A stretch of DNA of 64,000 nt from Reticulitermes lucifugus (taxonomy: Eukaryota; Arthropoda; Insecta; Blattodea; Rhinotermitidae). Below, in pieces: positions 22,470-34,995 of this stretch (position 1 is the first letter of the stretch; every line of letters begins with the position of its first letter). Below the pieces are notes generated by a model. It saw only the letters and a program-made list of their open reading frames with translations, was not told the DNA's origin and did no database searches. Position numbers and translations under genes: made by a program. Where the stretch lies: assembly GCA_026260175.1 (NCBI GenBank), contig JAKCWW010000013.1:150177-214176 (forward strand). The letters run 5' to 3'.

Positions 22470-25400
22470 ACACATTTTCTTTTGTTGATACAACTACATC
22501 TTAAAAGCTAGAAGTTTTTCACAGTCCATCACGTTGTTTTTAATTAAACAGAGTGTTTTTGTTTTAAATGGAGTATATTTTCTTAAGAATGTGTGTCTTA
22601 GAATGGGGAACCAAATCAGAGGGGTCCGTCTGACTAATGATTTAGAATTAGCCCGTCTTATTGGTCTCTAATTAGGTTCTCCGCACTCAGATACATCTGA
22701 CAACAAAATTGGATGCATTTTCCGAAAAGTTATACTTTGTAAAAATCGAGACGATATAAATTGTGATAGAAAAATCGAAACTTCTTTTTGTCAGAAACAG
22801 TTATATACTTTATGGTAAAACGCACGAAAGCCGTCAGGATTCTTCTGTGAATTAATTATTCGCCACTAATATCTGAAGCTGCTCCCAATGTCACCTTTTC
22901 TCTTAATATCAGCACTATTTTGCCTGTTACGTATAACAGATAACACAATGTTTTCCTCTTTTTAATAACATTCCGTTAATTGTGCCCCTACTATGTCATG
23001 TTCCTCTATAACCTTTAGCTATGTTAGTTGGAGGGTAAAATTCCTCGCTTTACAATCGCTCTGCCTTTCCCAAAGCTTTCTACTTACTAACACTAAATCT
23101 GTCTCTAGGAGACAAAGGAGCTGGACCGTGAAACTGAAGCCAGCTTCCAACTAAAGTCCACTTTAAGAAGGCGCGGATCTTTGCCTTCACTCCCCGGTAT
23201 AGACATTCCGTATGTAGTTCTTAGGTATAGGGACAACTTTATTTCTTTAAAATATAAGACCTACCTTTAATACAAGAATATTATACATTTGTTTTTATAT
23301 AGTTATTTTGTGCTACAATGGTAAAAAGTAGACATTAATTTCAGAGACTATGGCGTGACAGTATTGCCTTGTTTCTATGTGATTCATATTAACTTGCTTC
23401 ACAACGAAAAATTAAGGGATTTAACAAATCAACGGAATCTAATTTTGTAGGCTATTTTCCTCATCCACATTCTAGAAAATTCCCAATTTCAAAAGTCACT
23501 AATGCACACTTTTCTTTACTTTAGAAAGATATTGTAAATGTAGAAGGCATTTTTCATAAAGTCAAGAAAAACATATTTCTTGGACGCGAATTTACAGCCT
23601 TGTAGATGTTTCTGATGGGTTTTCAATTTCTTCATCAGTATGTAACAGACCTCACTTCTAACAACTGGCGCAATAAGCGGTTTCTATATGCTGACCTTCT
23701 GAATTTGGGACTGTCATTTTCAATTGAATAGAGATTACCATTTACAGAATATATTCTTGCACATCTTCACTCATTCGCTTCGTAATTACAGCCCCACGAA
23801 AAATTTAGTACGACTTGGCATAGTTGTTTATTTTATGAGATTTGTATGTTATTATTTATAAAAATAACTTTTACTTTCATGCATTTACTTTATTTTTTGG
23901 CTAACATATGGAATTAAATTAACCTTACCAAATAGGTGACAAATTATTCTGTGAATTTGTATGTTATAATTGAACTAGCATAGCCATTCCATTGTTTAAT
24001 GTTTATGCCACTTCACTAAATAATCAGGCGTTTTATAATGAACCGTAGGTTCAATCCCTGGAAATACAACCAGGCTTATGTTTATTGTGCTCGAGCTGTC
24101 ATAACGTAACCGCAAGCCCTAGTCCTGTGAAGAGGATGAGGGGATGCAGCGGGGAAGGGTAAGTTACACCGATGATTTGCTTGTTGTAATAATTGAGTTA
24201 ATTGAATTGCCCAGCAGTACAGCTTTAGCAAGTAGCAATAGGGTTCTGTTAAATCGTGAGAAATAACGTTAAATTTATATAATGGGTTTCGCATGGGCAA
24301 TAGTTATTAAAGATTGAAAATGAGTCCTCTTTTATAAAAATTTTAAGCATTAATATTCTGTAATTGGTTAGTGGTTAAATGTCTGTGTATAAATATCATC
24401 GCCGGAAGCAAATGTTGCTTGTTTTTATTTCAATATTAATGTTAGCTAATATTAAAAAAATTAGAGGTGACGGAAAATTTATGCTTTATAACTGAACATT
24501 TTGAAAAATTCTATAAATATCTTTACTGATATATTTAAACAATAACACCAGTTTTTTGAATAGTACTTGTATAAATTGAACACGAGTTAGAAATCTAATA
24601 AACCAACACTTACACCTGATAAAATAGCGGTGAAAAGCTGGTAAATAAATATGAAGTCATAACAGTTTAAAATTAATCATGTTGCTACACTTACTCACAA
24701 ATAAGTAGTTTAATATGACAATGGTAAATTTTGATACTTTATAGGAAAATTTATTATAAGTCGAATATTATAAGGTTAGGAAATATCTGAAAACTATCTG
24801 GAAATACTGTGATTAATGCTTATGGGAAGACTAATTCGGCTAATCCATTGGCAGTTTAACTACATTTGTATAATCAAAGCAACTAGATGAGTCTAAATAT
24901 ATCATTTAAGAATGACTCATACCTGTTACAAATTCTGTACTCTATAAATTACATATTCTATTCCAATAAGTCAATTAAGTCTTATTCTTGGGTAACTTTC
25001 CACCGCCATAAACCCAGCCAACGTCTTCCCAACCTGAGGACATTTAGAGCAGTCAATATACTCAGGCCAGATCATATACCGGTAAAGACTTCGACTTGTA
25101 TTCATAATGTAAAAGTTTCTTATCCCAGTCTGAAAGCTCTATTCTTAATACACCTCTCTTTTTAGGTGTAGGACTGTTTCGAAAAAGTATCATCATAGAC
25201 TACAAAATTATTTTCAAAAGCATATAGCTTTTACTGCTTATGCTCCCCTAACCCTCCTCGCCCAGACAGTTTTCCGAAAAATGCACTTGTATTGCAAATG
25301 TCAGTCATCCTTTTACGTGTATCTCATTTGATCTGAAATAAACAAGTAATCAAAATAACGTGGGCTGTTGAAATAAGTAATCTCTCCAATAATGGCCTTC

Positions 25401-26180
25401 TTGGTCTCTGATTTTAACTTATACTTCTCTCCTTACATAAACATGTCTAGTACAAGACGCTTTTAACTTAATCACATAAAGCTTACAGACATTCACACAT
25501 ATGAAGGACTTTATCAAAGTTCTTAATATTTAAAAAATTCGGCCTTTCTGATATTATACTTTCCAAAAAAAAAACGTTTTCTCTCTTCATCGTTTCCTAA
25601 AATTAGTCTAATCTTTTTCGAGAAGAAGGAATTGGGAAAGCGGTATAAGTACGCCAGTAAAAATTTAATTTAATTTCTTAGTATTCATAAATGGTTTTAT
25701 CAGAGCAGTGTGTCATTATACCATCATGCAACAAAAACTCAACTTCCGTATTATATTTTCGGGTCACTACGGATTCAATACTTAACTGTAGCAGTAAATG
25801 CCTCGGAACTGCGTTGTGCAGTAAATATGAACTAGATCAGTGTATGTGCATTGTACTGACAAGTAGCTACGGGCTTTGTGTGTATAGACGACTACTGATC
25901 ATTGACTTAAGTTTAACAGTCGGCAGCCTGACAACGTAATCACTTTTCTGTCTGTCTGTCTGTCACATTCCTACTGTAATACTTTAATTACATACCTTTC
26001 GCTGACAATATGTCCCATAATATTAGACCAACTTTACATACAGTAATTAGCAATTTGTATATATATATATTTTTTTTCCAAAAACAAACCCTATTTTACA
26101 TGTGTATATTACGGTTAAAGTTTAACCAAGTACATATAATAACAATATTGTTACTTACAATTTTCTATTGATATGGTGTA
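22470..26180. other. AT-rich sequence, mostly featureless
   Basis: An inverted repeat CTGATG/CATCAG lies at 23612-23638, and a B-box-like GGTTCAATCC at about 24049 with no convincing A box. Otherwise no repeat-family member, long frame or strong microsatellite was seen. Confidence 0.4.
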
Positions 26181-26186
26181 TAAAAT

Positions 26187-26275
26187 NNNNNNNNNNNNNN
26201 NNNNNNNNNNNNNNNNNNNNNNNNNNNNNNNNNNNNNNNNNNNNNNNNNNNNNNNNNNNNNNNNNNNNNNNNNNN
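26187..26275. other. Assembly gap (89 N)
   Basis: Run of N. It cuts into the reading frame of a LINE fragment on the minus strand. Confidence 1.
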
Positions 26276-26385
26276 AGGCAAAATCTCCTGTGTCCGAATA
26301 TGGGGCAATCAAATAGTAGATGTTCTACTGTTTGTTCACCAGCAATTTGTATAAGAAACATATTGCAGTCTAAGTTACTCTTCTA
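26276..26385 (-). mobile_element. LINE fragment, C-terminal zinc-finger-like motif
   Basis: The minus-strand frame gives IAGEQTVEHLLFDCPIF followed by GHRRF, matching the (C)..GE.QT..HLL.DCP...R motif at the C-terminus of several non-LTR retrotransposon ORF2 proteins (I, R1 and Jockey type). The first cysteines are replaced (IQIAGE in place of C..CGE), so the finger is broken. The frame runs into the gap. This is not LINE-D, whose C-terminus differs. Confidence 0.6.
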
Positions 26386-26424
26386 GACAAAGTAGAATAA
26401 GTTACGTTTTACTCTACCACGGAT

Positions 26425-26560
26425 ACATGAAGACGTTTGGAGGAGTGGATATATAGTTCCATGCATTCTTAACCTTGGTATTAAATGGAGGAGAGTCGTT
26501 AATTTCATACCTCGGTCACTTTTTCTCCTCTAATGGGCCCCTCATGCACCGATTTTGTGA
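26425..26560 (-). mobile_element. SINE-B fragment
   Basis: 'CATTCTTAACCTTGGTATTA' followed by 'AATGGAGG' and the shape of the next 90 bases match the middle of SINE-B in minus orientation. Head and tail are absent. Confidence 0.45.
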
Positions 26561-26589
26561 CTGAGTGAGCACCATGTTTAGTCTACACA

Positions 26590-29500
26590 GAGACGGGGAA
26601 GAGATAAAAGATACTCTTGTGGGGAATCGAGTATGGTTATCCAGCTCAAAGGAAAGTCACTATATTGAGCTGATCCCCTAACAAAAACGTTTGTTATTAA
26701 TAAGGAAAAAAGGCTTTTATTGTAGACTATGTTTCCTGCGGTCTGGGCTGTCATGTTTTCTGTGCGCACCTTGGAACGTAAGTTGTCCGCAAGATTACCC
26801 ACAGTACCTTGTCTGGCCAGCCACTTCGCTTGGTCGCCTTGGTAATGTTTTTCTGATGATCCCTTCTTGTCATCATTAACAAGTACATTTTTCTTAAGGA
26901 AACAAAAAGCAAAAGGAGAGAAAGAAAAGTAGATAGAAATAAACGATTCTTTTTCCATCTCCCTCGTATTTTATCGCTATTCCCTTATTTTTTATATTCC
27001 CTTTAATGTCTCTTTCTGATTTATAGATTAAGGAATGAGCGTCTTGGACTTTTAGTGCATGAAACAGCTGCGAGAACAAACCGAAACTATAAATGAGAAA
27101 GTTTGGATTACTTTGAGACGTGTTGCTAATGGATGTGAACAATAAATCCATAAACACTTCTGCCATGGTTAGATAATGTGGTTACAGCGTCAGTAATAAT
27201 AAGGTACTACGGGCAAGGAGCTCTCTGAGTACTTCACAACACTGCAAGAAACACAAGCTGCATATTGAAAGATCTTTGCTCGTTGCGCGAGAGATATCTG
27301 GTTAAGAATCATTGGCCATTCTGATGCTGATTCCTTGCATTATACTCGTATACACATATGGAAGAAACGCTTCCGATTATGTCTATTATCTGCAGCTAAC
27401 TAACACAGAAGCTTACATATTATCATGAAAGTATGCTGATATGCAATATTGCCTTAAATAAAACAAGCACGGAAAGTTTAAAAATAAACTTATATCTATA
27501 TAAAATCACCAATTGCTAAACTTTAGGTAGACGTTTTTGTGGTGTATGGTAAAATTTTGAATAAAATGGTGATTTGTCTATTATTGCAAAAGTATTTAAA
27601 ATGTATTTTGTACTAGCGCAGACTTAGTTCATCCTTCACTGCGAAATTCTGTCAGTCAGTCACTCAGCGATGTGGTCAGTCTTATTAGGTAGCAGGACAT
27701 TCAGTTGTTTAGCACCATTTTGACTACAGCACTCAGCCTGATGTTTGCCTGGCATGACACTCACAGGACGTTTCGCCTATGAGGCAGATATAAATATTAC
27801 GGATCTTGAAAGGAATGAATGTTTATAAGAAATATATATCAGAACACAAAATCATGTCGTGTAGAACTTCTGCCAGATTTTATATACCATTTTAGCTTTG
27901 TGGGAAACTGTATTCTGTCACTCATTGTCATTAAAAATTAAAATACTGGCCCTAAATTTCACATAAAGAAACTGTAAGGAAAATACACATAAATAATTCT
28001 GACATTCATTATGATGGGAATTGTTTAGAGAGGTTTTTGACGTATATATTTCTGTATGCAATGAATTTTTTTTCGAAAGAGTGATGGCACAATGAGTAAC
28101 AAGAGTCAAGACTTTTGTCCATAGTGTCCTCCATAACTCATTGGCACACTGACACTTCTCAACAGATATAACAGCTTGAATTTTCCACAAGCCTCGCCTA
28201 CTCCTCCTTCTATTTATCTGTCATTATTCTCTCCTTTCTTACTATTACTTTTCTTCTTGCATCACAAATATTCTGTCTCAAATTCCTTCCGTCCCATTTT
28301 TTGGTAACACATTGATGTTTACACTTGCATTTACAATGACGATGTCAGTAACAATGTAGCTACAAATCATAGATTAATTCGATGATTATAAAAAGGCAAA
28401 AATTGGGAAAAAAGTAGAAGAAAAGTATCGTGGCAAATTTAAGGTAATATTTTGGTATTTGACAGTAGGGACTTAAAGAACAGGAAATAACTGAGGATGG
28501 TCGGTGTCCCAGCCGAGATGCGGAGATCCTCACGAATAAAAAGTCACCCTTCAGCCACCTTCCTCGATGACCGAGTGAGTTGATATTCGATTACTATAGA
28601 ATGTAAATCTGTTAATAATGGGTTCAGAGGAAGGTACATTAAAATCATCATTACTACTTTCAGAATTTCGTTCATCTCATATTTTTTAAAAGAAGAAGAC
28701 ATGTCAATAATTGTATCCGTGTCTGTCTTCAGTTACAAAGATCACATTCTCGGAGGATCTGATTATATATAGCTATCTCACTCACTGTACCCGTGAGCCA
28801 GTGGACAAGTGTTCCTTTGACTTAGATTAACTCTTTACAACCCAAAGACCTGAGTAAGTGACTCCTAATATTTTCATCTGAGGAAGGAAAGAGACACAGT
28901 TTCAACAACAGTGTGTTTTCTTCAGAGTAGGTAACCGCATAAAACCAGTAATCTTATAATAATTGTTACATAAGAAAATAATATAGCAAAGCGAGAAACA
29001 TTGTAAAGGGGATAATTCTAAGTAGCATATAAAGGGCTACATTTTTTTAGGTGATTTCGAAATTTAGGACCAAACTATGAACTTTTGTTCTAAACAGTAG
29101 TAACTACAAATTAACTCTGAGGCTGCAGAATCATAATATTCAACTCCTCCATATTCACACTTCTTTATCCTAGAATGCAAAATCAAGGCCAAATGCTCTC
29201 TACTAGTAATATTGGGCATTTTAAGCCTTGAAGCCTTTGTAGTTGAAATTGACCTTCAAAGAATAAACATAAAGTTACCTGAAACTCTCCAAATGGCGAC
29301 CTGTCATAAAGATATAAAGTATCAAGTTACGAATGGATCAAATATATTTGGTTCCAGTGTAACAGAGAATCCTTGTTCTCAGTCACACACCACCCGCGCC
29401 CTACTCCACCCACCAGTCAAACGACAGGCTTCCTTTCTTTTTAAACTCTATTCTCACCAAGATATCGGGCGTGTTATCCATGCATGATTCAACGCAGGTG

Positions 29501-30150
29501 GACCAAAGAAATTTTAACCGTCTTCCTTCGATGAATCGAACAATCGCAGGGGTGGCATCAAAGGAGTCTCGATGAATACCTCTCGTCCTCATACATACAC
29601 ACATTCTTTGAATAAGAAACGGGTATTATTTCCACGCATATGGAGCTGAATACGATCGGCCTCAAACATCTATAGGTTCAAATTTAAATACTTAAAGAAA
29701 GGAATCTCCATATACCGCTTCATCTTTTTATAAATCTTCAACCATGATTTGTCTTCATAGATTTCTAAGCTTTTCTTCCTTTTAATTTTTGATTACGTCT
29801 CTTTGTAAAGCATGTGGCATCCTTATTCTAATTCCTGGTATTCAGATGTATACACAAGACGTCCATTACCCTGTCACTGCAGATTTCGAATCCGTGAAGG
29901 CTTGTATCAGGCAACTCTAACACAATAATAATATGGTTTCTCAAAATCCCTTATCCAGGTTTTGTCTTTAAAATATGCAAGTACGAATCTACAGACAGTT
30001 GTGAAAACAGAAAAATGGCATGAAATTACTAAGGTTATCAAACAACAAATACTGTCAATAGATTAAGTGTTTGTCAGTGCGCGATTATCACTTATTATTA
30101 AATATGTTCTTGTCGTGCACGAATTAACTCCTTAAGAAGAAGCATTCAAG
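26590..30150. other. AT-rich sequence, mostly featureless
   Basis: Apart from a possible Penelope-like remnant (27640-27800) and an unidentified open frame (29401-29604, minus), nothing was recognised. Confidence 0.4.
27640..27800 (-). mobile_element. Possible Penelope-like/hammerhead-associated remnant
   Basis: On the minus strand GCCTCATAGGCGAAACGTCC (27766-27785) repeats the second half of the hammerhead-type motif seen elsewhere: a short GCCT/AGGC stem followed by GAAACGT. The first half (CTGANGA) is not preserved. The surrounding 120 bases are GC-richer than the flanks. Confidence 0.25.
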
Positions 30151-30456
30151 AAGCCGGGATAGCGTACTCAGTAATGTGTCCAAGCTGCTGGCTGGAGAAA
30201 TCGGGGTTCGATTTGTGACAGAGGCAAGAAATTATTATCTTCTCCAAAGTGTCCACACTGGCCCTGTGGCCCACACATCCTTCAATTTAATTGGTATTTT
30301 TGTTCTTTCCCGGGGCAAAGGTTTCGAGGCGGCGTCAATTTGGTCACTCATCTCCATCCAGTGCCGAGGTTAAGAATTAGTGTAGCTATACCTCTATTCC
30401 TCTTACATGCCTTCATTGCATGGACTGGAACAACTTCACTTTTCTCACTTTTTTAC
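30151..30456 (+). mobile_element. SINE-B copy
   Basis: 'GAAGCCGGGATAGCGTACTC' and 'GGGGTTCGATTTGTG' mark the tRNA-like head. The body and 'CCGAGGTTAAGAATTAGTGT' match other copies, and the 3' part runs through 'CATGCCTTCATTGCATGG'. An open frame across it is part of the element. Confidence 0.75.
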
Positions 30457-30769
30457 CAAAAAGAAAGACTGCTCATTTACAAGTGAAAATTGCTTGAGAA
30501 TTTCAGCGAGAAAAGCATATTGTGCCACGTATTAACTCTTAACCTATGTCTTTGTTAATTTCAAACAAAATTGTTTTCTATTATCGTCAAAGGGAAATAG
30601 AAGATTTCCTTACACGAAAAGTACCATTAAAATGTTTAGGATTTTTTTTCGTACATGAGTACATAGGAATTAAAAATTGTCCACAAAAGAAACAATTTAA
30701 TAAATAAAAACTTTAAAAAACAACATACTTTGACTTGAGATGCCTAGGGCCACACAGTTCTAAACGATA

Positions 30770-30990
30770 TATTCCACTTTATGAAACCGGAAGTTTCCGT
30801 TATTGTGTTCACAAGTAGGCATACCTGTCACTGGCTTTTCCCCTCAGCAACTAGAATCCAGCCCACACCCCCTACTTTAATCACCTTCATTCCATTTACG
30901 CGTAGATTTACCAAAATTCCGACCTTTACAACCCTATTTTTTTATTAATTTCTTATCCTCCTCACACTTGCTACAAATCCAGACTTTCAC
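30770..30990 (-). mobile_element. LINE-D 3' fragment, degenerate
   Basis: The plus-strand text 'CCACTTTATGAAACCGGAAG', 'GTTATTGTGTTCACAAGTAG' and 'CTAGAATCCAGCCCA' corresponds to the inverse of the V.TVMNL codons and the DWI segment in LINE-D. No tail remains. Confidence 0.55.
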
Positions 30991-30999
30991 CTTATACTT

Positions 31000-31990
31000 A
31001 ATTTGATAAAGCAGATAATGCTTGGCGTGATATTAACATTTGCAAATCACAAAAGTTCTAAAGCTAAGCAATAGCTATTTAAATTTGATTTGTAATTAAC
31101 GCAACTCATAACACTTTCTGTAGAACCTTAGTAAGTCATACAATAAAGACAATTTAGTTTTTAAAATAGTAATTTAAATGCTCTTGTTTACGTGACGGCT
31201 TTGTAACTTACTGATATGAGGAGAAGGGGCTGGAGTAATTTAAGCTGAGAATATTATGATTTTCAGTTAAATTTCAATTTGTTTAAATGTGGTCGCTTTT
31301 ACACCTTCGTTTATAAAAGAAAATACAGATCAAAGATCGTAAGGAGAGCTCTCTTATCTCTCCTTTCATTCGGCATTTTTATATCTCCAGAGACATTATT
31401 GGTTTCCCTCTACGGGATTTTTCCTCTTCAATGGTCTTTTTATATACCTCTGGTTTTCCTGCCTTCCGTAAATAGTTGTCTCGGACCCTATCATGAAGGT
31501 TTTGGTTGGGTGTTTTCAAATAGAAGTAAAGCCTCTCTGAGATACTCATTTAAGGTGCCGTCGCTTAAAATGACGAATATAAATTTTGAAGTTTTCTTGC
31601 TGGGACTTTCTGCTCCTTTCTCTAATAATACGTAATTATAGGGCCGCACTGCACGTCAAACTCTTAATAAGTTTCTAATAATCTAATATAAATAATTAAG
31701 TTCTAAGTTTCATCCCGGCTTACACCAAAACCTCAAGATGAATACAAATTCTGTTTTTTCTATTAGGAACGTCCATGAAAATTAGGAGGACTGGAATAAA
31801 ATTAGAAATATCAGTTTGTGGCCTATGCTGTGTAAGTTAATTTACGCGGCACGAACGTAACAAATGAAACACAGATATTCCGTCAGAAGTTAATAAGCGG
31901 TTTGGTCCAGAAGATAACACAGATATACATGACTGGGTGTCTATATATATTTTTTTTTACCAGAATGCGAGACAGATTGGCGATATAAAA
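31000..31990. other. AT-rich sequence, nothing recognised
   Basis: It contains a 118-codon open frame (31279-31635, plus) of hydrophobic, low-information composition with no recognised domain, judged to be chance. Confidence 0.4.
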
Positions 31991-32005
31991 GTAACTAAAC
32001 CAAGT

Positions 32006-32201
32006 CAGGTCCTTGCCATAGCTCAGGTGGTTAGTCGCCGGCCTCTTACCGCGGAGGCCTGGGTTCGATCAGGGGGTCGGTCCTTGTGGGATTTGTGGTG
32101 GACACAGTGGTACTGGGACAGCGTTTGTCTCCAGTTACTTCGGTTTTCTCCTGTCAATTTCATTCCACTGGTGCTCCATTAAAATGGAAAAGCAGAAAAA
32201 T
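32006..32201 (+). mobile_element. SINE-A copy, 3'-shortened, with target duplication
   Basis: The head 'GCCATAGCTCAGGTGGTTAG' and the B box 'GGGTTCGATC' are clear, followed by the family body to 'CACTGGTGCTCCATTAAAAT'. Exact ten-base direct repeats TAAACCAAGT lie at 31996-32005 and 32202-32211. The 3' third found in the 6.4- and 7.8-kb copies is absent, yet the target duplication follows directly, so this may be a natural short form or a truncated transcript. Confidence 0.9.
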
Positions 32202-32559
32202 TAAACCAAGTTAGAATATTTAGCCAGTTAATCAGTATTATTTGCATGAAAAAAGAGTTGAGATTAATTTGGTCTATTCTGTTGCTCTTCAGTGTAGGGA
32301 CTTCCCATTTTTTATCTTATATCCAAAACGGTAAATATTAAAATATAGGGAATTATATTGCGCATGCATATATTATATAGTGACTGAGCTGCCGGTTGAA
32401 TGACAGGAGAGTCATTACCAGCTACTGCGAGAATTTGCTCTTCCCCAATGTGAGCAGTGCTGTTTCTTGATTAATCCAGCACAAACTTATTTCACTTTGA
32501 ACAATGCTTACTCTTCCGTACAGACGCGAAACTTAGTCTTACACCCTAAGGAATGAACT

Positions 32560-32705
32560 TAGATTGTGTCCTAAAATAAATTTTATTCGAATGATCAGAT
32601 CAAGAAATATGAGAGGAACACGGCATGTAACACACATAAGAGAAGTGAAAAGTGCATAAAAAAGTGGTCGGAATATCTGGAGAAAGTACATTTATTGTGA
32701 TTTTC
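32560..32705 (+). mobile_element. LINE-D fragment, internal
   Basis: The frame reads RMIRSRNMRGTRHVTHIREV and then KSA, matching the RVIKSRRMRWAGHVARMGE block of the LINE-D tail, followed by a stop and KSGRNIWRKY. Neither 3' end nor tail is visible. Confidence 0.5.
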
Positions 32706-33764
32706 CTTGGGCAAAGGCGGTAAACAAATTCTGGGAAATTATATTAATTTACTTCACATGCTTCCATTTTATCATTTGTGGTCCTATTCTTGTAACGCAG
32801 TTAAAAGAATGTCCTTAAATATGTAAAAAACAGCCTCAAAATTTATCACTCACCATAATCTTGCTCCATATTATTCGAAACTAAATTTGTGGCATTCAGG
32901 TACAAGAAATAAAAGACATTTTTGTTACACACTTTCTCCCTTAGAGCTTGAAACAGACTCGCAGAACCACTCCAGTGCAACCTCCCAGTACTTAAAGAAA
33001 GCAGCAGGCAGGCAGCTCGTTGGTACTTTGTTTCCTGCACAGTGTTAAGTACGGTACTGCCCCAAACAGGATTTGCTCTTTCAGTTCGGATTTGAAATCG
33101 ATGAAACGTAAAATCCTTCGAACACCACACTATAGCATTACCTATAGGAAGGAAGAGAGGATAAAAACAGAATCCTCCTCGCCCAATAAGTCGGTAGCTT
33201 AACTGAATGTTAGTTATTTCGGACTTGGTTTTTAGGAAAGAGGATAAAGGCGTGGTAAAAAAATGTGGCTCGATAGAAATATATGATGAAAGTCTGTTGA
33301 TCGAATGCAGTGATTTTCATCATTTGTCCTGGTAGAACCGGTATGGAATTTGAGGCGAGAAGAAGAAGATAAAGAGAAAGAAGAAGGAGGATAAGAAAGA
33401 TATGGTTAAAGGCGCTACACTTTTTAGAGCGGTGAAAGAGGATACGTATGGTTCTGAAGGTTGCAAGGCAATAGGCAATATCCGATCGTCCTTCTGGAAA
33501 AGATAGTCTGGGAATGAAGTAAAATCTGAAAGAAGCGAACTGGTTAGGGTGGTGGAAATAAGTGTTTTGTCTGTGCCACAAAGGAAGAAATTCAAACGTT
33601 TGGACTAAAAGTTGAGTTATGCTTAATTTTTATTGGGAGGCTGCTTTATGAAGAAACTTTCATACGTGGAGAAGGCTGCGTGTGTGCGCGGAAATTCTGT
33701 AGTTAATTGCGGGAAAGCTGTCAGAGGAGCATGCAAAACGGGTAAATTTAATGCCTCAAGTTCA

Positions 33765-33892
33765 TCTACACAGCATCCACAGATCTACACAGATATTCAT
33801 GCCCCCGAAGGGATTCGAACCCGCAATTCCAGTAAGCGATCTGCCGCAGACCTGCGCCTTAGACCTCGCGGCCACTGGGATCGGCAGCAGAC
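33765..33892 (-). mobile_element. SINE-C head fragment
   Basis: The minus strand reads TGCCGATCCCAGTGGCCGCG, AGGTCTAAGGCGCAGGTCTG and GCGGGTTCGAATCCCTTCGG, which closely follows a tRNA-Leu-type gene (GTGGCC..GG.CTAAGGCG and a perfect B box). The body beyond the head diverges from other copies, so its 3' limit is uncertain. Confidence 0.75.
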
Positions 33893-34734
33893 TGTGTATA
33901 AACGATTTTTTATACATAAATCCTTATATGGCTCTGTCATAAATAAACCTAGGTAAGGCTCTGAAATTTATTTTCACCTTGGCCTAGATATATCTTAAAA
34001 GTTGCCCCGTTTACGGCGAATAATTGAAGGCAGGTACTTACTCCGAAGAGATTGCTGAGTTTAAATCTTGAAAACAAAACTGACGACTGAATACGTCTAA
34101 CCCTTTAAGTTTCAGTGGTTATTACATATGCCACCAGGCTTAACATTCGAACAGACAAGATTCTGTCCACGGAGTGTATTTCTGTAACACCTTTATGGGT
34201 TTTAGAACAAAAAGTCATTATTTATCTATAATCTCTCCCTGTTGACATTGTGTGTTTATTGGGCTGTAAGAAATAAATCTTTAAATGTAATTCAGGTTAG
34301 TTTTCTCCATTAAGTGGTGAATACGAAAACCAAGTAGCAGGCTTTCGATGTGAGTTTGCTGTCATTTAGAGACATACTGAATACAAAATGGAACTGACCA
34401 CTCAGCAGGCGAAGTTCTTTATGTAAATGCTGTTTTATCTTAAAATTAGGCTTATTCTGAGAAAATGAAAAGTACCCCCTGTGATTCTTAGGACTTAATT
34501 TAATCGTTCATTCCTCAGTAATATATAACTACTGCACCCGAATCAAATTCTGGCGATTACGCGCAAGAAGTTTGTTTCCGAGTAGGCTAAAGTTAGGTCT
34601 GTGTGTGTGACCGGAAGTTTTAGCGAGAACTTCGAGAAGATGCTAACCGATGCCCTAAGTCTTTGAACTTGCAATAGAAACTAACTACCATAACATATAC
34701 CTAGACGTTTAAAGTGACCTATATCCGTATCACG
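33893..34734. other. AT-rich sequence, nothing recognised
   Basis: No feature was seen. Confidence 0.4.
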
Positions 34735-34995
34735 GCCGATCCCAGTGGCCACGCCTCTAAGGCGTGGATCTGCGGCCGCTCGCTTGCTAGGATTGTGGGT
34801 TCGAATCCCGCCGGGTGCATGGATATCTGTCTCTTGTGATTGTTGTGTGTTGTCAGATAGAGGCCGTTGCGTCGGGCTGATCAATCGTCCAGAGGAGTCC
34901 TACCGAATGCGGCATGTTTACTTGAGTGTGATTTTGAGGAGTCGATATTGAGGAAACCCTGGTCCACTAGGGGGTTTTGAGCCATGGGTAAAAAA
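34735..34995 (+). mobile_element. SINE-C copy, full length, tRNA-Leu-like head
   Basis: The head has GCCGATCCCAGTGGCCACGC, CTCTAAGGCGTGGATCTGCG and the B box GGGTTCGAATCCCGCC. The body runs through GCATGGATATCTGTCTCTTG and GGAGTCCTACCGAATGCGGC to a short A-rich end after GAGCCATGGGT. It is too long and unpaired in the acceptor region to be a tRNA gene. It serves as reference for the other SINE-C calls. Confidence 0.85.

Noticed and set aside
23612-23640. Another hammerhead (minus strand CTGATGA...GAAAC)
   Set aside because: The core words are present, but CTGATG pairs with CATCAG in a competing hairpin, and neither stem II nor stem I can be drawn.
24049-24070. B-box-like GGTTCAATCCCTGG as a tRNA or SINE head
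   Set aside because: No A box at the proper distance and no shared body.
26578-26958. 126-codon minus-strand open frame
   Set aside because: It has no recognisable domain, AT-rich flanks and overlapping frames on the other strand.
28490-28560. Hammerhead-like CTGAGGATGGTCGG near a decayed SINE-like patch
   Set aside because: No GAAAC follows at the right distance and no SINE boxes could be aligned.
31279-31635. 118-codon hydrophobic frame
   Set aside because: Its composition follows T-rich DNA, with no domain, promoter or splice context.
33210-33595. Overlapping minus-strand frames of 123 and 91 codons
   Set aside because: They arise from a purine-rich plus strand (GAAGAAG-type) that gives leucine/phenylalanine-rich chance peptides in two frames.
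34735-34815. tRNA-Leu gene
   Set aside because: The head has good A and B boxes, but acceptor-stem pairing is absent and it continues into a SINE body found in other copies.
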